In this document: one piece after another, positions 17,197-27,887 of the stretch
Layout: each line of letters opens with the position of its first letter
How positions within the stretch are numbered: position 1 is the stretch's first letter
Assembly (NCBI GenBank): GCA_002717655.1
Contig: PBAY01000030.1
Span: 1 to 64,000 of the forward strand
Direction: 5' to 3'
DNA length: 64,000 bases
From: Phycisphaerae bacterium
Lineage (GTDB): Bacteria > Planctomycetota > Phycisphaerae > Phycisphaerales > SM1A02
Made by a program: the position numbers and the translations under genes
The notes under the pieces: model-generated
What the model saw: only the letters and a program-made list of their open reading frames with translations
Told to the model about the DNA's origin: nothing
Database searches by the model: none

Positions 17197-17868
17197 CTAC
17201 TTGTCGTCTTTGGCCGGATACTCGCAGACTTCATCAACAAGACCATAGGCCTTGGCTTCAGTAGCTGTGAAATAGTTATCTCGCTCGCTGTCACGCGCAA
17301 CAGTTTCGATTGGCTGGCCGGTGTGCCTTGCCAGAATCTCGTTGAGCGCCGTCTTGGACTTGATGATCTGTTCGGCCTGAATCTTGACGTCACTGGCCTG
17401 ACCGGTCACACCGCCATATGGCTGATGGATCATGACCTTGGCATGGGGGAGCATCTGACGAGTGTCTCCAGCTGCCAGAAGAATGGCTGCACCTGAATAG
17501 GCGCGACCAATGCAGGTCGTCGTCACATCACTTGAGATGAACTGCATCGTGTCATAGATCGCCAATGTGTCATCAACTGCACCACCATGGGAATTGATGT
17601 ACAGATTGATCGACTGTCCTCGCTTCTGGTTTTCCAGGTAGAGCATCTGCATCATCACTCTGGAAGCCGTCGAGTAGTTGATCTCGCCGATCAGAAAGAT
17701 GATGCGATTCTCGAGGAGAAGCTCATCAAGTGTCATTTCACGTGTGCGCTGCATCGAGGGACTGGCAGCACGACTGTTGTAGATTTCACCCGGATTCAAA
17801 TCCATGTTGATGTCGATTCCGGGGGGGAAGGGGAGCTGCGGTGCGTCATATTCCATCATGGTCCTCAT
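17197..17868 (-). CDS. clpP: ClpP-family protease subunit with N-terminal extension
   Basis: The second ClpP of a tandem pair, 223 residues. It carries an N-terminal extension of about 45 residues before the ClpP core ([19 protein letters not shown]). The triad is Ser125 ([13 protein letters not shown]), His148 (VMIHQPYGG) and Asp197 ([11 protein letters not shown]). The oxyanion segment is [10 protein letters not shown] in place of the usual NSPGGSVxAG, and the Ser context AYSGA differs from AASMG. The two subunits may form mixed rings. Internal ATGs at 17859 and 17856 are possible alternative starts. Confidence 0.93.
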   Translation of the reverse strand: MRTMMEYDAPQLPFPPGIDINMDLNPGEIYNSRAASPSMQRTREMTLDELLLENRIIFLIGEINYSTASRVMMQMLYLENQKRGQSINLYINSHGGAVDDTLAIYDTMQFISSDVTTTCIGRAYSGAAILLAAGDTRQMLPHAKVMIHQPYGGVTGQASDVKIQAEQIIKSKTALNEILARHTGQPIETVARDSERDNYFTATEAKAYGLVDEVCEYPAKDDK

Positions 17869-17960
17869 GCCGTCTCATCGGACGACGTCCTCCTTGGCGG
17901 GTCGCATCATAGGACTCTTCGACGATTAACGCACAATCAAGGGGTCAGCGAACCTCTGGA

Positions 17961-19646
17961 TCAATCATCGAATTCCTGTTCAGTCCGTGGAGATGAGGCG
18001 GCCCGGGGCGTATCCGTATCTCCAGGATCCCCGTCACGGGCCATTGGAAGACGCAGCAGGAATGTCGCACCTGGGCCTGAGGCGGAGTCGAGCTCCAGAG
18101 TGCCTCCATGATCCAAGGCGATCTTGCGTGTCACGGCAAGGCCCAGTCCGGTTCCTCGCTGCCCCTTCGTGGAGGTGAACGGCTGGAAGATCTCGGATTT
18201 TCGGGAGGGATCGACACCCTCGCCATTGTCAGCAACCGAACATGACAGCCACTGACAGTGTTCGTCCGTGCTCAGGGTGACCTTGATCAGGCCTGTCTTG
18301 GAAGGAACCGCCTCAATCGCATTGGTCAGCAGATTCATGATGGCCTGATGCAAAGCGGAAGAATCAACCGGAACAGGTGGCAGGTCGCCCTCTCCTTCAA
18401 GGATGACTTTCACCTTGCGGTGACGACATTGAGTTTCCAGCAGATCTATCGCTTCCTGAACGATGGGGCCGACCTGAATCATCTCCAGTTCCAGTGCGCC
18501 TGATCTTGACCAGGCCAGCATGTTGAACGTCAGGTCATGAATACGATCCAGATTCCTTGCCAGAATCGGCCAGGCTTCATTGGCCAGATCAAGATCTCCT
18601 CGACTCAACGCCAGCTCCAGTGCTCCGGCACCACCGCGAAGCCCCTGCATGATGTTCTTCACGGCATGTGAAATGGTGGCAACCGTTTCTCCCATGCTGG
18701 CCAGACGGGTCTGTCTCAACTGATCGGCGGCGACATTGGCATTGACAATCGCCAGAGAAACCTGCTTTGAAACAGCACTCAGCAATCGAATGTCTGATTC
18801 ATCCCAGGCATGAGTCTGGTCCTGATCCTCAAGAAGTATCACACCGAACACCTGCCCAGCGATCTGCAGGGGGGCTCCCATGACTGATCCTGTTCCGAGT
18901 TCCTCCACATCCTCCCGATCCGCAAATCGGAGGTCAGCCATGACATCCACGGTAAGCAAAGGTCGAGCGGTCTTCTGAACCCGATCAGCGACCGCCTGAT
19001 TCCAGCTTCTGACTCCACCTCGGCGAGTAACACAGTCCAGAGATGAATCTCCCTTACTTGTCATCAACATCACGGCTGTCTTTGGGGAAAACTCCTTCAC
19101 GAGAAGTTCAATCGCGTGTTCCATCAATTCTGTCGAACTGCTTGTGGAAACAGCCAGCGACGACAAGGTCTCCAGCATACGCAGCCGTTGCTGTGCCGCC
19201 TCAAGGGTTTCCGGCGCCTCTGAAGATCGATCAGACAAGGCGACCGTGCCCAGAGGTGGCACTTCCGGTGCCTGTGCGGCGGCGGCCGACGGGCCACTGA
19301 TGAGGCGGTCGGCCCAGTTCAGTCGCAATGTTGTTTCGCCACAGGTGACTTCATCACCCTGACGCAATTCAACTCGCCCATCCACGCGACGGCCATTGAC
19401 CCAGGTGCCATTGGCTGACTGCAGATCACGCAACCACCATCGATCTCCATCGGGTGTCAACTCAGCATGACGGCGACTGACCGACTGATCACTCAGCGGC
19501 AGAGACTCCGATGAGCGACCAATCAACTGTGGTTCACCCATGGGCAAGGGGAAAACCTGCCCCTGATCAACGCCGTCAATGACTTCGAGAACCAGCATGC
19601 TCTGATGGTAGTCTGGGAAAGGCAGCCCCGGCGAATACCCATGCAT
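17961..19646 (-). CDS. FHA-GAF sensor histidine kinase
   Basis: A cytoplasmic histidine kinase of up to 561 residues with no membrane segment. An FHA domain occupies about residues 40-110 (LIGRSSESLPLSDQSVSRRH, SANGTWVNGRRV), a GAF domain about 150-305, and a dimerisation/phosphoacceptor segment follows (ETVATISHAVKN, His in SHAVKN). The ATPase has the N box MNLLTNAIEA, G1 DNGEGVD and G2 GTGLGLAV. The FHA domain suggests recruitment by phosphothreonine, possibly from a Hanks kinase such as the one at 13.6 kb. No response regulator is adjacent. ATG 19598, at MLVLEVIDG, is an equally plausible start. Confidence 0.9.
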   Translation of the reverse strand: MHGYSPGLPFPDYHQSMLVLEVIDGVDQGQVFPLPMGEPQLIGRSSESLPLSDQSVSRRHAELTPDGDRWWLRDLQSANGTWVNGRRVDGRVELRQGDEVTCGETTLRLNWADRLISGPSAAAAQAPEVPPLGTVALSDRSSEAPETLEAAQQRLRMLETLSSLAVSTSSSTELMEHAIELLVKEFSPKTAVMLMTSKGDSSLDCVTRRGGVRSWNQAVADRVQKTARPLLTVDVMADLRFADREDVEELGTGSVMGAPLQIAGQVFGVILLEDQDQTHAWDESDIRLLSAVSKQVSLAIVNANVAADQLRQTRLASMGETVATISHAVKNIMQGLRGGAGALELALSRGDLDLANEAWPILARNLDRIHDLTFNMLAWSRSGALELEMIQVGPIVQEAIDLLETQCRHRKVKVILEGEGDLPPVPVDSSALHQAIMNLLTNAIEAVPSKTGLIKVTLSTDEHCQWLSCSVADNGEGVDPSRKSEIFQPFTSTKGQRGTGLGLAVTRKIALDHGGTLELDSASGPGATFLLRLPMARDGDPGDTDTPRAASSPRTEQEFDD

Positions 19647-19719
19647 TCAAGGTCGGGCTGGATGCTCTGCGGGCTCTGAGGGCCAATCCAGAATGAGGTG
19701 GTGCTGGTATTCTTCAATC

Positions 19720-20784
19720 ATGGCACCGCCACGCTCAACTCGTACCAAGAAGCCCGCCAAGTTCCAATTCGATGGATCAGCCCGGGCACTGGTGCTGGTG
19801 TGCAAGGATTCATTTCTTCGTTCGCACTACACGAATGAAGTCGTGCAGCAACTCGAATCAATACATGGTGAGATCGATCGGTTCGACTTTGATGGTGAGG
19901 ATGCTTCGCCTGGTGACGTTCTGGAAGAACTTCAGGCTGTTGGCCTGTTGCACACCCACAAACTGATCATCGTCGACAAGGCTGACCGTTTCATGACTGG
20001 GTCGCCACAGAGCAAAGGCCCCAGTGCTGCTCGTCAATTGCTTGAGAAGTACGTACAGGCCCCTTCAGAAGGCGCAACGCTTCTGATGCGAGCAGAAACC
20101 TGGCATGCAGGCAAGCTAGACAAGCTGATCGATGTCTTCAAGGTCAGTGTCGAGCATGAAGATGCTGCTTCCAACTGGTGTCAACAACGAGCTACCAAGG
20201 CCTATGATGTTCCAATTGAACCGGCCGCCGCGGATCTGCTCGTCCGAAGAGTCGGGCTTGACCTTGGCCGACTGGATGGTGAGTTGAACAAGTTGGCGGC
20301 GATCGTCGGCGACCGCAACTCCATCACTGAAAAGGATGTCCGGGAAGCCGTGGGCGCCTCGCGTGAAGAAGAAGCCTGGGCGATCAAGGCCGCCATTGTT
20401 CTGGACGGTCCTGAACAGAGCCTCCAGACCATTCGTGAGATCTTTGATCTGTCCTCCTCGACACGCAAGGATGTTCCTGCCTTCTGGGCGATCATCGATC
20501 TGCTCCGGGGTCTCCATGCCGCCTCGTGCCTCTTGAAACAGGGTCTCAGAGGATGGGATGCACAACAGGCTGCCGGCATCTTCGACCGCCGTTCCGACCG
20601 GAAAACAGCACAACAGATCATGGCCTTTGCACAGGCCATTGATCCTGATGAAGCGGCCTTGCTGCTGCGACAGGCGCTTGAACTGCAAGCCAATCTCCGA
20701 CGAGGAATTGGAGATCCCCGCCACGCTCTTGAAGGCTTGACCGTGGTATTGGCCGATAGACTTCAGTCACTTCGTGCTGCCTGA
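19720..20784 (+). CDS. holA: DNA polymerase III delta subunit
   Basis: The 354-residue protein is the clamp-loader delta subunit, which opens the beta clamp. It has the delta pattern: an early strand ARALVLVCKDSFLRSHYTNE, the segment VLEELQAVGLLHTHKLIIVD, a central DLGRLDGELNKLAAIVGD, and a helical C-terminal collar domain. The P-loop is degenerate, as is normal for delta. I chose ATG 19720; the frame is open to 19693. The clamp gene dnaN is about 10 kb downstream. Confidence 0.9.
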   Translation: MAPPRSTRTKKPAKFQFDGSARALVLVCKDSFLRSHYTNEVVQQLESIHGEIDRFDFDGEDASPGDVLEELQAVGLLHTHKLIIVDKADRFMTGSPQSKGPSAARQLLEKYVQAPSEGATLLMRAETWHAGKLDKLIDVFKVSVEHEDAASNWCQQRATKAYDVPIEPAAADLLVRRVGLDLGRLDGELNKLAAIVGDRNSITEKDVREAVGASREEEAWAIKAAIVLDGPEQSLQTIREIFDLSSSTRKDVPAFWAIIDLLRGLHAASCLLKQGLRGWDAQQAAGIFDRRSDRKTAQQIMAFAQAIDPDEAALLLRQALELQANLRRGIGDPRHALEGLTVVLADRLQSLRAA

Positions 20785-20843
20785 TACGGCGCAGGAAGAC
20801 CACATAGAGGCCAAGGATGGCCCTTGAAGTGTCAGGAGGACAC

Positions 20844-21974
20844 ATGTTCGACCGAAGATTCCTGTCCAACACCCTCTCGCTTTCCCTCATTCTTGCTGTG
20901 GTAAGCGGATGCCAGTCACAATCCAATGAGACCGCCATGGAAACTTCCATGGCAACCGTGCCACCTCCTGTGATGAATCAGCAGGATGGCATCTCTGTGG
21001 CTCAGTCAGATGAAGCAACCAACTCCGCCGATGAGATAGCAGCACGAGCACGACGCGACCTTCTTGAAAGCATCTCACTTGACTCCGAGACGGCGGAACG
21101 AGGGAATCGATCCTTGATCGCAAGTCCTGTTGAGGAAATCATCACTTGGGAGGGTGTCAACACGGCTGATCGCAACGTCCCCACATCGCCCTCAGCAGCA
21201 AGCCGGACCTTGACACCCGAAGTGCAACCGGAGAATGAAACACCGGATATCGAGACCTTGTGCAACCAACTCGCTCAAGCACTCTATGAAAGAAGTCAGC
21301 AGGGAAATGGTCAGATGAGAGATCTGACGGTCCTTGCGGCGTTGGCACTCCTTGACCGGGATCGAGCGCTGCAGGCCAGCGCCATGGAATCTCTGAGTGC
21401 TGAACAACGGATCGCATTGGAGTCCATTCAGAATCTGTTTCTGGCCATGGAAGGACGGCTTGATGATGAGCAGGCCGTTCTGGTCAATCTCTCTGAAGCC
21501 GCCATTGGATTTCAGGCTTCATTGAGAAAATCGCCTGAGTTCGGACTGATGAACACCTCTCTTGCCACCCGAGTAGGGGGCTATGGTGATATTGATGAGT
21601 GGAAACTTCGCAGTGAAGCGGATGACTACAACTTCATCGCCCACTCCAGTCAGGAAGTGATCCTGTATCTGGAACTTGAAGGATTCGACAGTCGAATGGA
21701 TGGCGATGGGCAATGGTCCACGTCCACAAGCCAGCAGTTGACGATCTACTCGGATCGAGATGGCATCCCCGTGTGGCGTGAACCATGGCAGACCGCGAAT
21801 GATCAGTCAAACAGTCGTCGCAATGACTACTTCACCGTGCAGAAGGTGAAGTTTCCTACCAATCTGTCGGTAGGCAAATATCAATTGAAGGTGCGAGTTC
21901 GTGATGAACAGTCTCGAGCTGAATCCGAAACCATCATTCCATTCGTCATGACCGCTGCCGCGTTGAACCCCTGA
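20844..21974 (+). CDS. lipoprotein of unknown function
   Basis: ATG 20844 is preceded by AGGAGG. The 376-residue protein has a lipoprotein signal (LSLSLILAVVSGC). A long Ser/Glu-rich linker leads to a helical middle (LCNQLAQALYERSQQGNGQ, MESLSAEQRIALESIQN). The C-terminal beta-rich domain of about 120 residues (DYNFIAHSSQEVILYLELEG, VGKYQLKVRVRDEQSRAE) resembles an Ig-like or carbohydrate-binding fold. No family was recognised. It follows holA by 59 bases. Confidence 0.82.
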   Translation: MFDRRFLSNTLSLSLILAVVSGCQSQSNETAMETSMATVPPPVMNQQDGISVAQSDEATNSADEIAARARRDLLESISLDSETAERGNRSLIASPVEEIITWEGVNTADRNVPTSPSAASRTLTPEVQPENETPDIETLCNQLAQALYERSQQGNGQMRDLTVLAALALLDRDRALQASAMESLSAEQRIALESIQNLFLAMEGRLDDEQAVLVNLSEAAIGFQASLRKSPEFGLMNTSLATRVGGYGDIDEWKLRSEADDYNFIAHSSQEVILYLELEGFDSRMDGDGQWSTSTSQQLTIYSDRDGIPVWREPWQTANDQSNSRRNDYFTVQKVKFPTNLSVGKYQLKVRVRDEQSRAESETIIPFVMTAAALNP

Positions 21975-21989
21975 ATCGGATTGCGGGTT

Positions 21990-22355
21990 TCACTCGCATC
22001 CTTCGCCAGCTGGCACATGGTCAGTCGGATGCGAACTTCGGGCTGCTTTCACGAATACTTCACAACAGGCGAATGACTTGCCTGGCTGGTTGAAAACGAC
22101 CTTGCCAGGCGTCATGACCTGACTGCTCATACCGCCATCATGAGTCACGTTGATCCAGACCATGGCCGTGTTATTTTCGATCTTCCAACGATCGATTGAA
22201 GCAGACCATCCTGAACTGGGAAACATGAATGAAACATCTGCCGTGTCATCTGCAACCACGACATCAACAGCTGGACCGTCATAACCCGGTATCGACTTGA
22301 CGCAACCAGCAATCGTCAGCGGCAGCAGCAATAGGCATCCACAGAGCCGGATCAT
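21990..22355 (-). CDS. small lipoprotein downstream of sucD
   Basis: The 121-residue lipoprotein has the signal [18 protein letters not shown]. The mature part contains [20 protein letters not shown], a beta-rich pattern. Its start overlaps the sucD stop by four bases, so translation is coupled. The family is unknown. It converges with the 20.8 kb lipoprotein gene. Confidence 0.75.
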   Translation of the reverse strand: MIRLCGCLLLLPLTIAGCVKSIPGYDGPAVDVVVADDTADVSFMFPSSGWSASIDRWKIENNTAMVWINVTHDGGMSSQVMTPGKVVFNQPGKSFACCEVFVKAARSSHPTDHVPAGEGCE

Positions 22356-23317
22356 GATGCCACGGCCTCAGAATGCTCCAGACCAAGCGCCTGGGCCATA
22401 TGGATGCCAAGCTTGGCTGGTGAATCGCTGACTGTGATGCCACAGGAACGAAGTGCTTCCATCTTGGCCTGAGCCGTATCGTCCGCACCTCCAATGATGG
22501 CGCCCGCATGTCCCATGCGTTTACCCTTGGGGGCCGTCATGCCCGCAATGAAGGCTGTGACAGGCTTGCTCATGTTGGCCTTGATCCACTCGCCTGCTTC
22601 GGCTTCATCAGTGCCGCCGATCTCACCGATCATGACGACGCCATCAGTCGCCTCATCCGCATCGAAATGCTCAAGCAGATCAATGAAGCCCATGCCGCGG
22701 ATCGGGTCACCACCGATGCCGATGCAGGTGGTCTGCCCCAGCCCCATGGCTGAAGTCTGCCACACGGCTTCATAGGTCAAGGTGCCGCTTCGACTGATCA
22801 CACCGATTGACTTGCCGGTCGGGGCATCTTCAGGGGCAACATTGATGTAGCCGGGCATGATGCCGATCTTGCAACCGTTCTCGAACTTCGCTGATGGTCC
22901 TTCACCGGAAATCTTCACGCCAGGCGTGATGATGCCGGGGCAGTTGGGTCCAATCAGGCAGCAATCAGGGATCTCCTGCAGGATGTGCTTGGTGCGGACC
23001 ATGTCCTGGACAGGAATACCTTCAGTGATGCAACACACGACCTTCAAACCAGCGTAAGCAGCTTCAAGAATTGCATCTGCCGCGAACGGTGGGGGAACGA
23101 AGATCATGGTCGCAGTCGCACCTGTGGCCTCGACTGCTTCCTTGACGGTGTCAAAGATCGGCAGACCGTTTACATCTTTCGTCCCACCTTTGCCGGGCGT
23201 AGTACCGCCGACGATCTTGGTGCCGTAATCCAGACAACCTTTGGTGTGAAAGGCGCCGGACGTGCCAGTGATTCCCTGACAGATAACCTTGGTCGAACCA
23301 TCGACGAGGATGGACAT
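22352..23317 (-). CDS. sucD: succinyl-CoA synthetase alpha subunit
   Basis: The 321-residue alpha subunit of the TCA-cycle enzyme that couples succinyl-CoA hydrolysis to nucleotide triphosphate formation. The CoA-binding Rossmann domain begins at [18 protein letters not shown]. The phosphorylated His lies in GHAGAIIGG near the C-terminus. ATG 23317 follows AGGAG; the frame stays open upstream but that portion is antisense to the LamG gene. The beta subunit sucC is not in the visible neighbourhood. Confidence 0.95.
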   Translation of the reverse strand: MSILVDGSTKVICQGITGTSGAFHTKGCLDYGTKIVGGTTPGKGGTKDVNGLPIFDTVKEAVEATGATATMIFVPPPFAADAILEAAYAGLKVVCCITEGIPVQDMVRTKHILQEIPDCCLIGPNCPGIITPGVKISGEGPSAKFENGCKIGIMPGYINVAPEDAPTGKSIGVISRSGTLTYEAVWQTSAMGLGQTTCIGIGGDPIRGMGFIDLLEHFDADEATDGVVMIGEIGGTDEAEAGEWIKANMSKPVTAFIAGMTAPKGKRMGHAGAIIGGADDTAQAKMEALRSCGITVSDSPAKLGIHMAQALGLEHSEAVAS

Positions 23318-23411
23318 GGCGTGCTCCTGCTTAGACTCTGCAACTGTCCGAAGTGGACAATTTCGCATTCTAGCAGGGCAGGAGCGGAGGCCGCGGGCAA
23401 GCCGGGATGAT

Positions 23412-25649
23412 CTACGAGTTATAGGCAGCCAGAAGCAGAAGCAGATCATCGACATCAACGTCGCCGTCGCCATCCAGATCCTCGTCACAGCCACCAGCAC
23501 AGTTGCCGTAGGCCGCCAACAGCGCCAGCAGGTCGTCGACATCGACATCGCCATCGCAGTCGACGTCACCCTGTGGGCACTCGCTGGCCTGGGTTTCATA
23601 AGTGGATTCGCCGCCCTTGGAGCCAAGGCCCTGATCTGGATCGATCTTGCCCGGATCCTCGTACATGACGATGTCCGTCAACTTGCCCTTGGTGGATTCA
23701 TCGGCACGCTGGAACGTCCATGCTGCATCGACCGTCACGAGACTGGAATCGTTCGCGGGGATGTCGATCAGGCCCAGGACGGGATCACCCGGCTCCTCCT
23801 GATTCAATCGCAGCAGTTCATTGGGTTGCCCGGTTACCGCATCAACGGCACCGATCTTCCACATCAGGCTGTAGAGACTGGAACTTCGATTGTGTACGAG
23901 AAACTCGAAAGGAGTGACCTGACCGATGGGAATCGGCTGCACACCGATTGGAACACCAAGAGGTTCGACACAGATGGCGTCACTCTGAACAACGAATCCA
24001 CGCCGCACCTGAAGCAGCTCGACACGAGCAGCATCCGCAAGTTTGGCACGCCAGCATCCGGTTTCACCATCCACATTCATGCTTTGTGGACGATCGATCG
24101 TGACAATCACTTCCCTACGGCCCATGCCGTCGATCACGATTGGATTGGGTGTATCGGCATCGAAGACAACAGGGCCATCAATCTGGCAGTCGTTGCCATT
24201 TGCAGGTACTCCGTCGAATTCCAGATCGAAGGCGATCGTTTCAGGGCGGTCGTTGAAAATGGTGATGGCCGCCGTGGTCTGGGCATCGCCATCACAGAAG
24301 GGTGTAAAGCGAGTCACATGCAGACGCTGCTTGCAGATGCCACCACAACCTGCCGCAGCAATTCTCTGGATGACATCTGACGGCAGGACATGATCAATCA
24401 TCATGAGCTCATCAAGACCGCCATCAAACACATTGGCAATCCCTGCACCTTCATCCCATGCTCCAAGGAACAACGGTTCGTCATTGGCCAGGCTGCCCAT
24501 TGCAGGTGTCGGATCGCCCGTACCTGCCAAGTTGCCGTTGATGTACAACTTGACACCTGATGAAGAGTCCCGGTCGACCATCGCAGCCACATGGACCCAT
24601 CGCTGGGCTGGAATCGGGAAATTGGAAACCACGGAAACATCTGTCGCGAATTCATCACGCATCAGAAGGACCAGATCATTGCTGTCATCAATCCCCAGCG
24701 CCCAACCACGGTTCAGAACGTAGGCATCCGGCTTCCCGAAGATGATCCTGTTCCCAGAACCACCATCGATCCTGATCCAGCCCATCAGTCCAAAGTCCTG
24801 ATCAGCTCGAAAATCAAGCACGGGATCATCCAGCACAGCAAGATGGGACTCCGTGCCATCGCATTGAACAGCCTTGTTGACGATTCCAGGAACACCGACG
24901 GTGAGTCCAGCACGATGGGATGCATTGTTGTTGTTGACCACATCAACAGCAGCTGTCGTGCCAGGCGACTCGTCCATCATCCACCAGGCCAGCAGTCCTT
25001 CCGGCGCTCGAATGCATTCAGGACACAGTGATTCATCACATTCCGGCTCACAGAGAACATTGATGTAGTAGGGGAGACCTCCACCGACACAGGGGAAGCC
25101 ATCATTGATCGGTCCTGAACCCATGAAACCCGGACCAAGACGAAGCAGAACTTCCGTCAGATTCGGGGCACAGACCTTGATGTCCATCTGCCATTCGGCG
25201 GTGGCAGGATCGAATTCACAATCCTGAATATGAACCGGGGGATCAAAGCAATCCTGAAAGACCTCGGCCAGCAATGGTACGGAGGATCGAATCTGGAAGA
25301 TGATCCCATCGGTTCCGCTGCCGTCCAGATCTTCGACATCCAGGCGATACCAATCGATGTCACGACCGCCGTTGTTGGCCCAGGTGGCCGAGCAGACCAG
25401 ATCGCCGCAATTGATGTTGGTGAACGCGGGAGGATTCGTCTGACAACCGAGATTGTTCTGGTCACCACAGGGTTCCCCTTCGACCACGTCAGGAAAACCC
25501 GGACAATCGCCTGGAGGTGTCTGCGAGAAGACCAGAGCAGTGGATTGGAACATCAGCATGTTCACGACCACCGCAGCCATCAGGGTGGAACGACGGGAAA
25601 ACGCCGACCAACCGCGTACTGTTGCGCCAGGGATCATCTTTGGCAGCAT
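23412..25649 (-). CDS. secreted LamG-domain protein with dockerin-like C-terminal tag
   Basis: A 745-residue exported protein. The signal peptide runs to about residue 43. A Cys-rich N-terminal region follows, then a LamG/concanavalin-like domain at about residues 215-430 ([47 protein letters not shown]). The C-terminus has two calcium-loop repeats, [20 protein letters not shown] and [20 protein letters not shown], of type I dockerin pattern, used in many planctomycetes as a terminal tag on secreted proteins. AGGAGG precedes the ATG. It probably acts outside the cell on glycans, but that is inference. Confidence 0.9.
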   Translation of the reverse strand: MLPKMIPGATVRGWSAFSRRSTLMAAVVVNMLMFQSTALVFSQTPPGDCPGFPDVVEGEPCGDQNNLGCQTNPPAFTNINCGDLVCSATWANNGGRDIDWYRLDVEDLDGSGTDGIIFQIRSSVPLLAEVFQDCFDPPVHIQDCEFDPATAEWQMDIKVCAPNLTEVLLRLGPGFMGSGPINDGFPCVGGGLPYYINVLCEPECDESLCPECIRAPEGLLAWWMMDESPGTTAAVDVVNNNNASHRAGLTVGVPGIVNKAVQCDGTESHLAVLDDPVLDFRADQDFGLMGWIRIDGGSGNRIIFGKPDAYVLNRGWALGIDDSNDLVLLMRDEFATDVSVVSNFPIPAQRWVHVAAMVDRDSSSGVKLYINGNLAGTGDPTPAMGSLANDEPLFLGAWDEGAGIANVFDGGLDELMMIDHVLPSDVIQRIAAAGCGGICKQRLHVTRFTPFCDGDAQTTAAITIFNDRPETIAFDLEFDGVPANGNDCQIDGPVVFDADTPNPIVIDGMGRREVIVTIDRPQSMNVDGETGCWRAKLADAARVELLQVRRGFVVQSDAICVEPLGVPIGVQPIPIGQVTPFEFLVHNRSSSLYSLMWKIGAVDAVTGQPNELLRLNQEEPGDPVLGLIDIPANDSSLVTVDAAWTFQRADESTKGKLTDIVMYEDPGKIDPDQGLGSKGGESTYETQASECPQGDVDCDGDVDVDDLLALLAAYGNCAGGCDEDLDGDGDVDVDDLLLLLAAYNS

Positions 25650-25876
25650 GTCTGCAGCCTCCTAAGTTCTTGACCCTTGAATCAAGGAACAAATCAAGGG
25701 TCTCATCCCAGGTGCGGTCGCCACCCCACCCATCTCTCCGCAAACCTCAGAATCTCCCGAAAATCAGCTCAGAGCAAGGATTTCCCGCCCTAACTGATAG
25801 AGGAATATTTCCAGAGGGGCGTCACAGCCGCCTCAGGAGGCATCCAAGGCTCGCTGCCAGCGAATACACTGGCTCG

Positions 25877-27004
25877 ATGCCTTCGAATTCTGATGCACAA
25901 AACGCCGAAACCCGCGGGCTCACCTACGCCGACTCAGGTGTTGATATCGATGCTGGAGATCGTGCAGTTGCCATGATGCAAGCTGCCGTCCGCCGTACCC
26001 ATGGACCTCGAGTCATGGGAGAACTCGGTGGATTCGCGGGGATGTTCAGGCTCGACTTCAATGAAAAGATCTTCAAGCGAAACTATCGCGATCCCGTTCT
26101 GGTGAGTTGTACTGATGGTGTTGGCACCAAGGTGAAACTCGGCGCCGATCTTGGTCGGATTGATGGGCTGGGCATTGACTGTGTTGCAATGAACGTCAAT
26201 GACCTTGTGGTCCAGGGTGCTGAACCACTTTTCTTCCTTGATTACCTTGGTCTGCACAGACAGGATCCGGAAACCACAGCAAGAATCGTGGCTGGCATTG
26301 CACATGGTTGCGAGATTGCTGGTTGCGCCTTGCTTGGTGGCGAATGTGCCGAGATGCCCGACATCTATGCCGAAGGCGACTTTGATATCGCAGGATTCGC
26401 TGTCGGAGTCGTTGAACTCGACCGTGCAACAGATCCACTTCGAGTCCAGCCGGAAGATGTGCTCATCGGGCTCTCAAGCAGCGGTGTTCACAGCAATGGT
26501 TTCTCACTCGTGCGTCGGATCATCGATCATGCACGGCTTGACCTTTCCCGCTGCTATCCCGAGCTTCATGATCCAGAAGGACGGTCTTTAGGTGAAGTGC
26601 TGCTTGAGCCAACCAGAATCTACAGTCAGACAATCGTCAACGTGCTGCGTCACTACCGTGTGAAGAAGGTCGTCTCGACCATGGCCCATATCACGGGTGG
26701 CGGCATCGAAGGCAATCTCTGCCGTGGCCTTCCAGATGATGTTGATGCCATCGTTGATACTGACAGCTGGACCGTTCCACCGATTTTTGAATTCCTCCAG
26801 CATCATGGCGCTGTGGAAACTGGTGAGATGTACCGGGTATTCAACATGGGCATCGGCTATGTCATGGCCGTCAGGCCCGCCTTTGTCGACTCGGTAATCA
26901 AACAGGTGCGCAAGCTGGGCGAACGAGCCACGATCATCGGTGAAATCGTTGCTGGCTCCGGACAGATCGAACTCACGACAGGCACTCGTGCCAGTCGAGG
27001 CTGA
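25877..27004 (+). CDS. purM: phosphoribosylformylglycinamidine cyclo-ligase (AIR synthetase)
   Basis: The 375-residue enzyme closes the imidazole ring in purine synthesis. Family motifs are TYADSGVDIDAGDRAV, a GGFAGMFRL block, the ATP-binding stretch LVSCTDGVGTKVKLG, AMNVNDLVVQGAEPLFFLDY, GLSSSGVHSNGFSLVR and MAHITGGGIEGNL. I chose ATG 25877 because the family N-terminus starts there, though the frame is open to 25517. It is divergent from the LamG gene, and its start lies 15 bases downstream of a CAAGG/CTCG-rich segment with no strong SD. Confidence 0.96.
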   Translation: MPSNSDAQNAETRGLTYADSGVDIDAGDRAVAMMQAAVRRTHGPRVMGELGGFAGMFRLDFNEKIFKRNYRDPVLVSCTDGVGTKVKLGADLGRIDGLGIDCVAMNVNDLVVQGAEPLFFLDYLGLHRQDPETTARIVAGIAHGCEIAGCALLGGECAEMPDIYAEGDFDIAGFAVGVVELDRATDPLRVQPEDVLIGLSSSGVHSNGFSLVRRIIDHARLDLSRCYPELHDPEGRSLGEVLLEPTRIYSQTIVNVLRHYRVKKVVSTMAHITGGGIEGNLCRGLPDDVDAIVDTDSWTVPPIFEFLQHHGAVETGEMYRVFNMGIGYVMAVRPAFVDSVIKQVRKLGERATIIGEIVAGSGQIELTTGTRASRG

Positions 27005-27018
27005 AAGGACAACTTCAC

Positions 27019-27870
27019 ATGATCGAGTGCTTCCTGACTCTGGCGATGGGTGTCAATGCCCAACTGCAACAGGACACCACACCTGCATCCGCTGTGGATC
27101 AGGGACCTGTTCTGTCGGAATCCGATTCCGAACTCACCTTTGACTTCACACCCGGTGTCTGGCTGCTTCGTGTCCGGGGCAAGGCTTCCAATGGCCCGGG
27201 CAATCAGCCTGATCTTCGCCTTGACACTCAATTGGGTCTGACTGATCTGATCACGGCCTTTCGTGGTGAAGCGGTCATCAGCAAGGGTGACTGGTCCGTC
27301 AGAATTGCAGGTTCCACATTTGATTCCTCTGGTTCCACCACGGCTGAGGAGTTCATGGAATGGGGGAACATTGCGCTTTCGCCTGGCGATGACTTCACCT
27401 CCACATTCGACATGTCCTTCATGGCTGCTGAACTTCAATGGGAACTCTGGAATCCACTGGGGAAGAAGACGCTGACGGATGAGCATCCACTGCGACTCGG
27501 CATGGGGCCCCACGTCGGGATCTCCTGGATTGACATTGATCAGACCCTGACTTCGGGTCTTCAGACGGTGAGCAATGGAAGTGCATGGTGGTCGATCTGG
27601 GGTGGAGCGAATCTGGAGTTTGAATTCGACATGAAGCGGTTCGTCTCCTGGATCGACTCGATCCGTGTTCAAGCCATGGCTGGGCTTGGCGCTACGCCGA
27701 TCGATGGAGGATTGATGTGGCATGCCGGAGGAGGTGCTCAGATCTTCTTCACACCGAACTTCTCCGCCTCAATCGAGTATCGGTATGAGAAGTACACCCT
27801 GGAAGATGGTGACTGGAACCTGACGCCGAACTTTCAGGGTCTCTTTCTGGGTGGAACCATACGTTTCTGA
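27019..27870 (+). CDS. probable outer-membrane beta-barrel protein
   Basis: The 283-residue protein has a short signal (MIECFLTLAMGVNAQ) and alternating amphipathic strands ending in aromatic residues. It terminates in GLFLGGTIRF, whose final Phe is typical of BAM-inserted barrels. Strand-like segments include WLLRVRGKASNG, PLRLGMGPHVGISWIDID and NFSASIEYRYEKYTLEDG. This pattern suggests an 8- to 12-stranded barrel. The specific function is unknown. It starts 14 bases after purM. Confidence 0.75.
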   Translation: MIECFLTLAMGVNAQLQQDTTPASAVDQGPVLSESDSELTFDFTPGVWLLRVRGKASNGPGNQPDLRLDTQLGLTDLITAFRGEAVISKGDWSVRIAGSTFDSSGSTTAEEFMEWGNIALSPGDDFTSTFDMSFMAAELQWELWNPLGKKTLTDEHPLRLGMGPHVGISWIDIDQTLTSGLQTVSNGSAWWSIWGGANLEFEFDMKRFVSWIDSIRVQAMAGLGATPIDGGLMWHAGGGAQIFFTPNFSASIEYRYEKYTLEDGDWNLTPNFQGLFLGGTIRF

Positions 27871-27887
27871 ACATCGCTTCAAGGTGC

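Noticed and set aside
20116-20724. 202-codon minus-strand frame
   Set aside because: It is antisense to holA and shows no protein-family pattern.
23289-24380. 363-codon plus-strand frame
   Set aside because: It is antisense to the LamG/dockerin-like gene, whose domains are clear on the minus strand.
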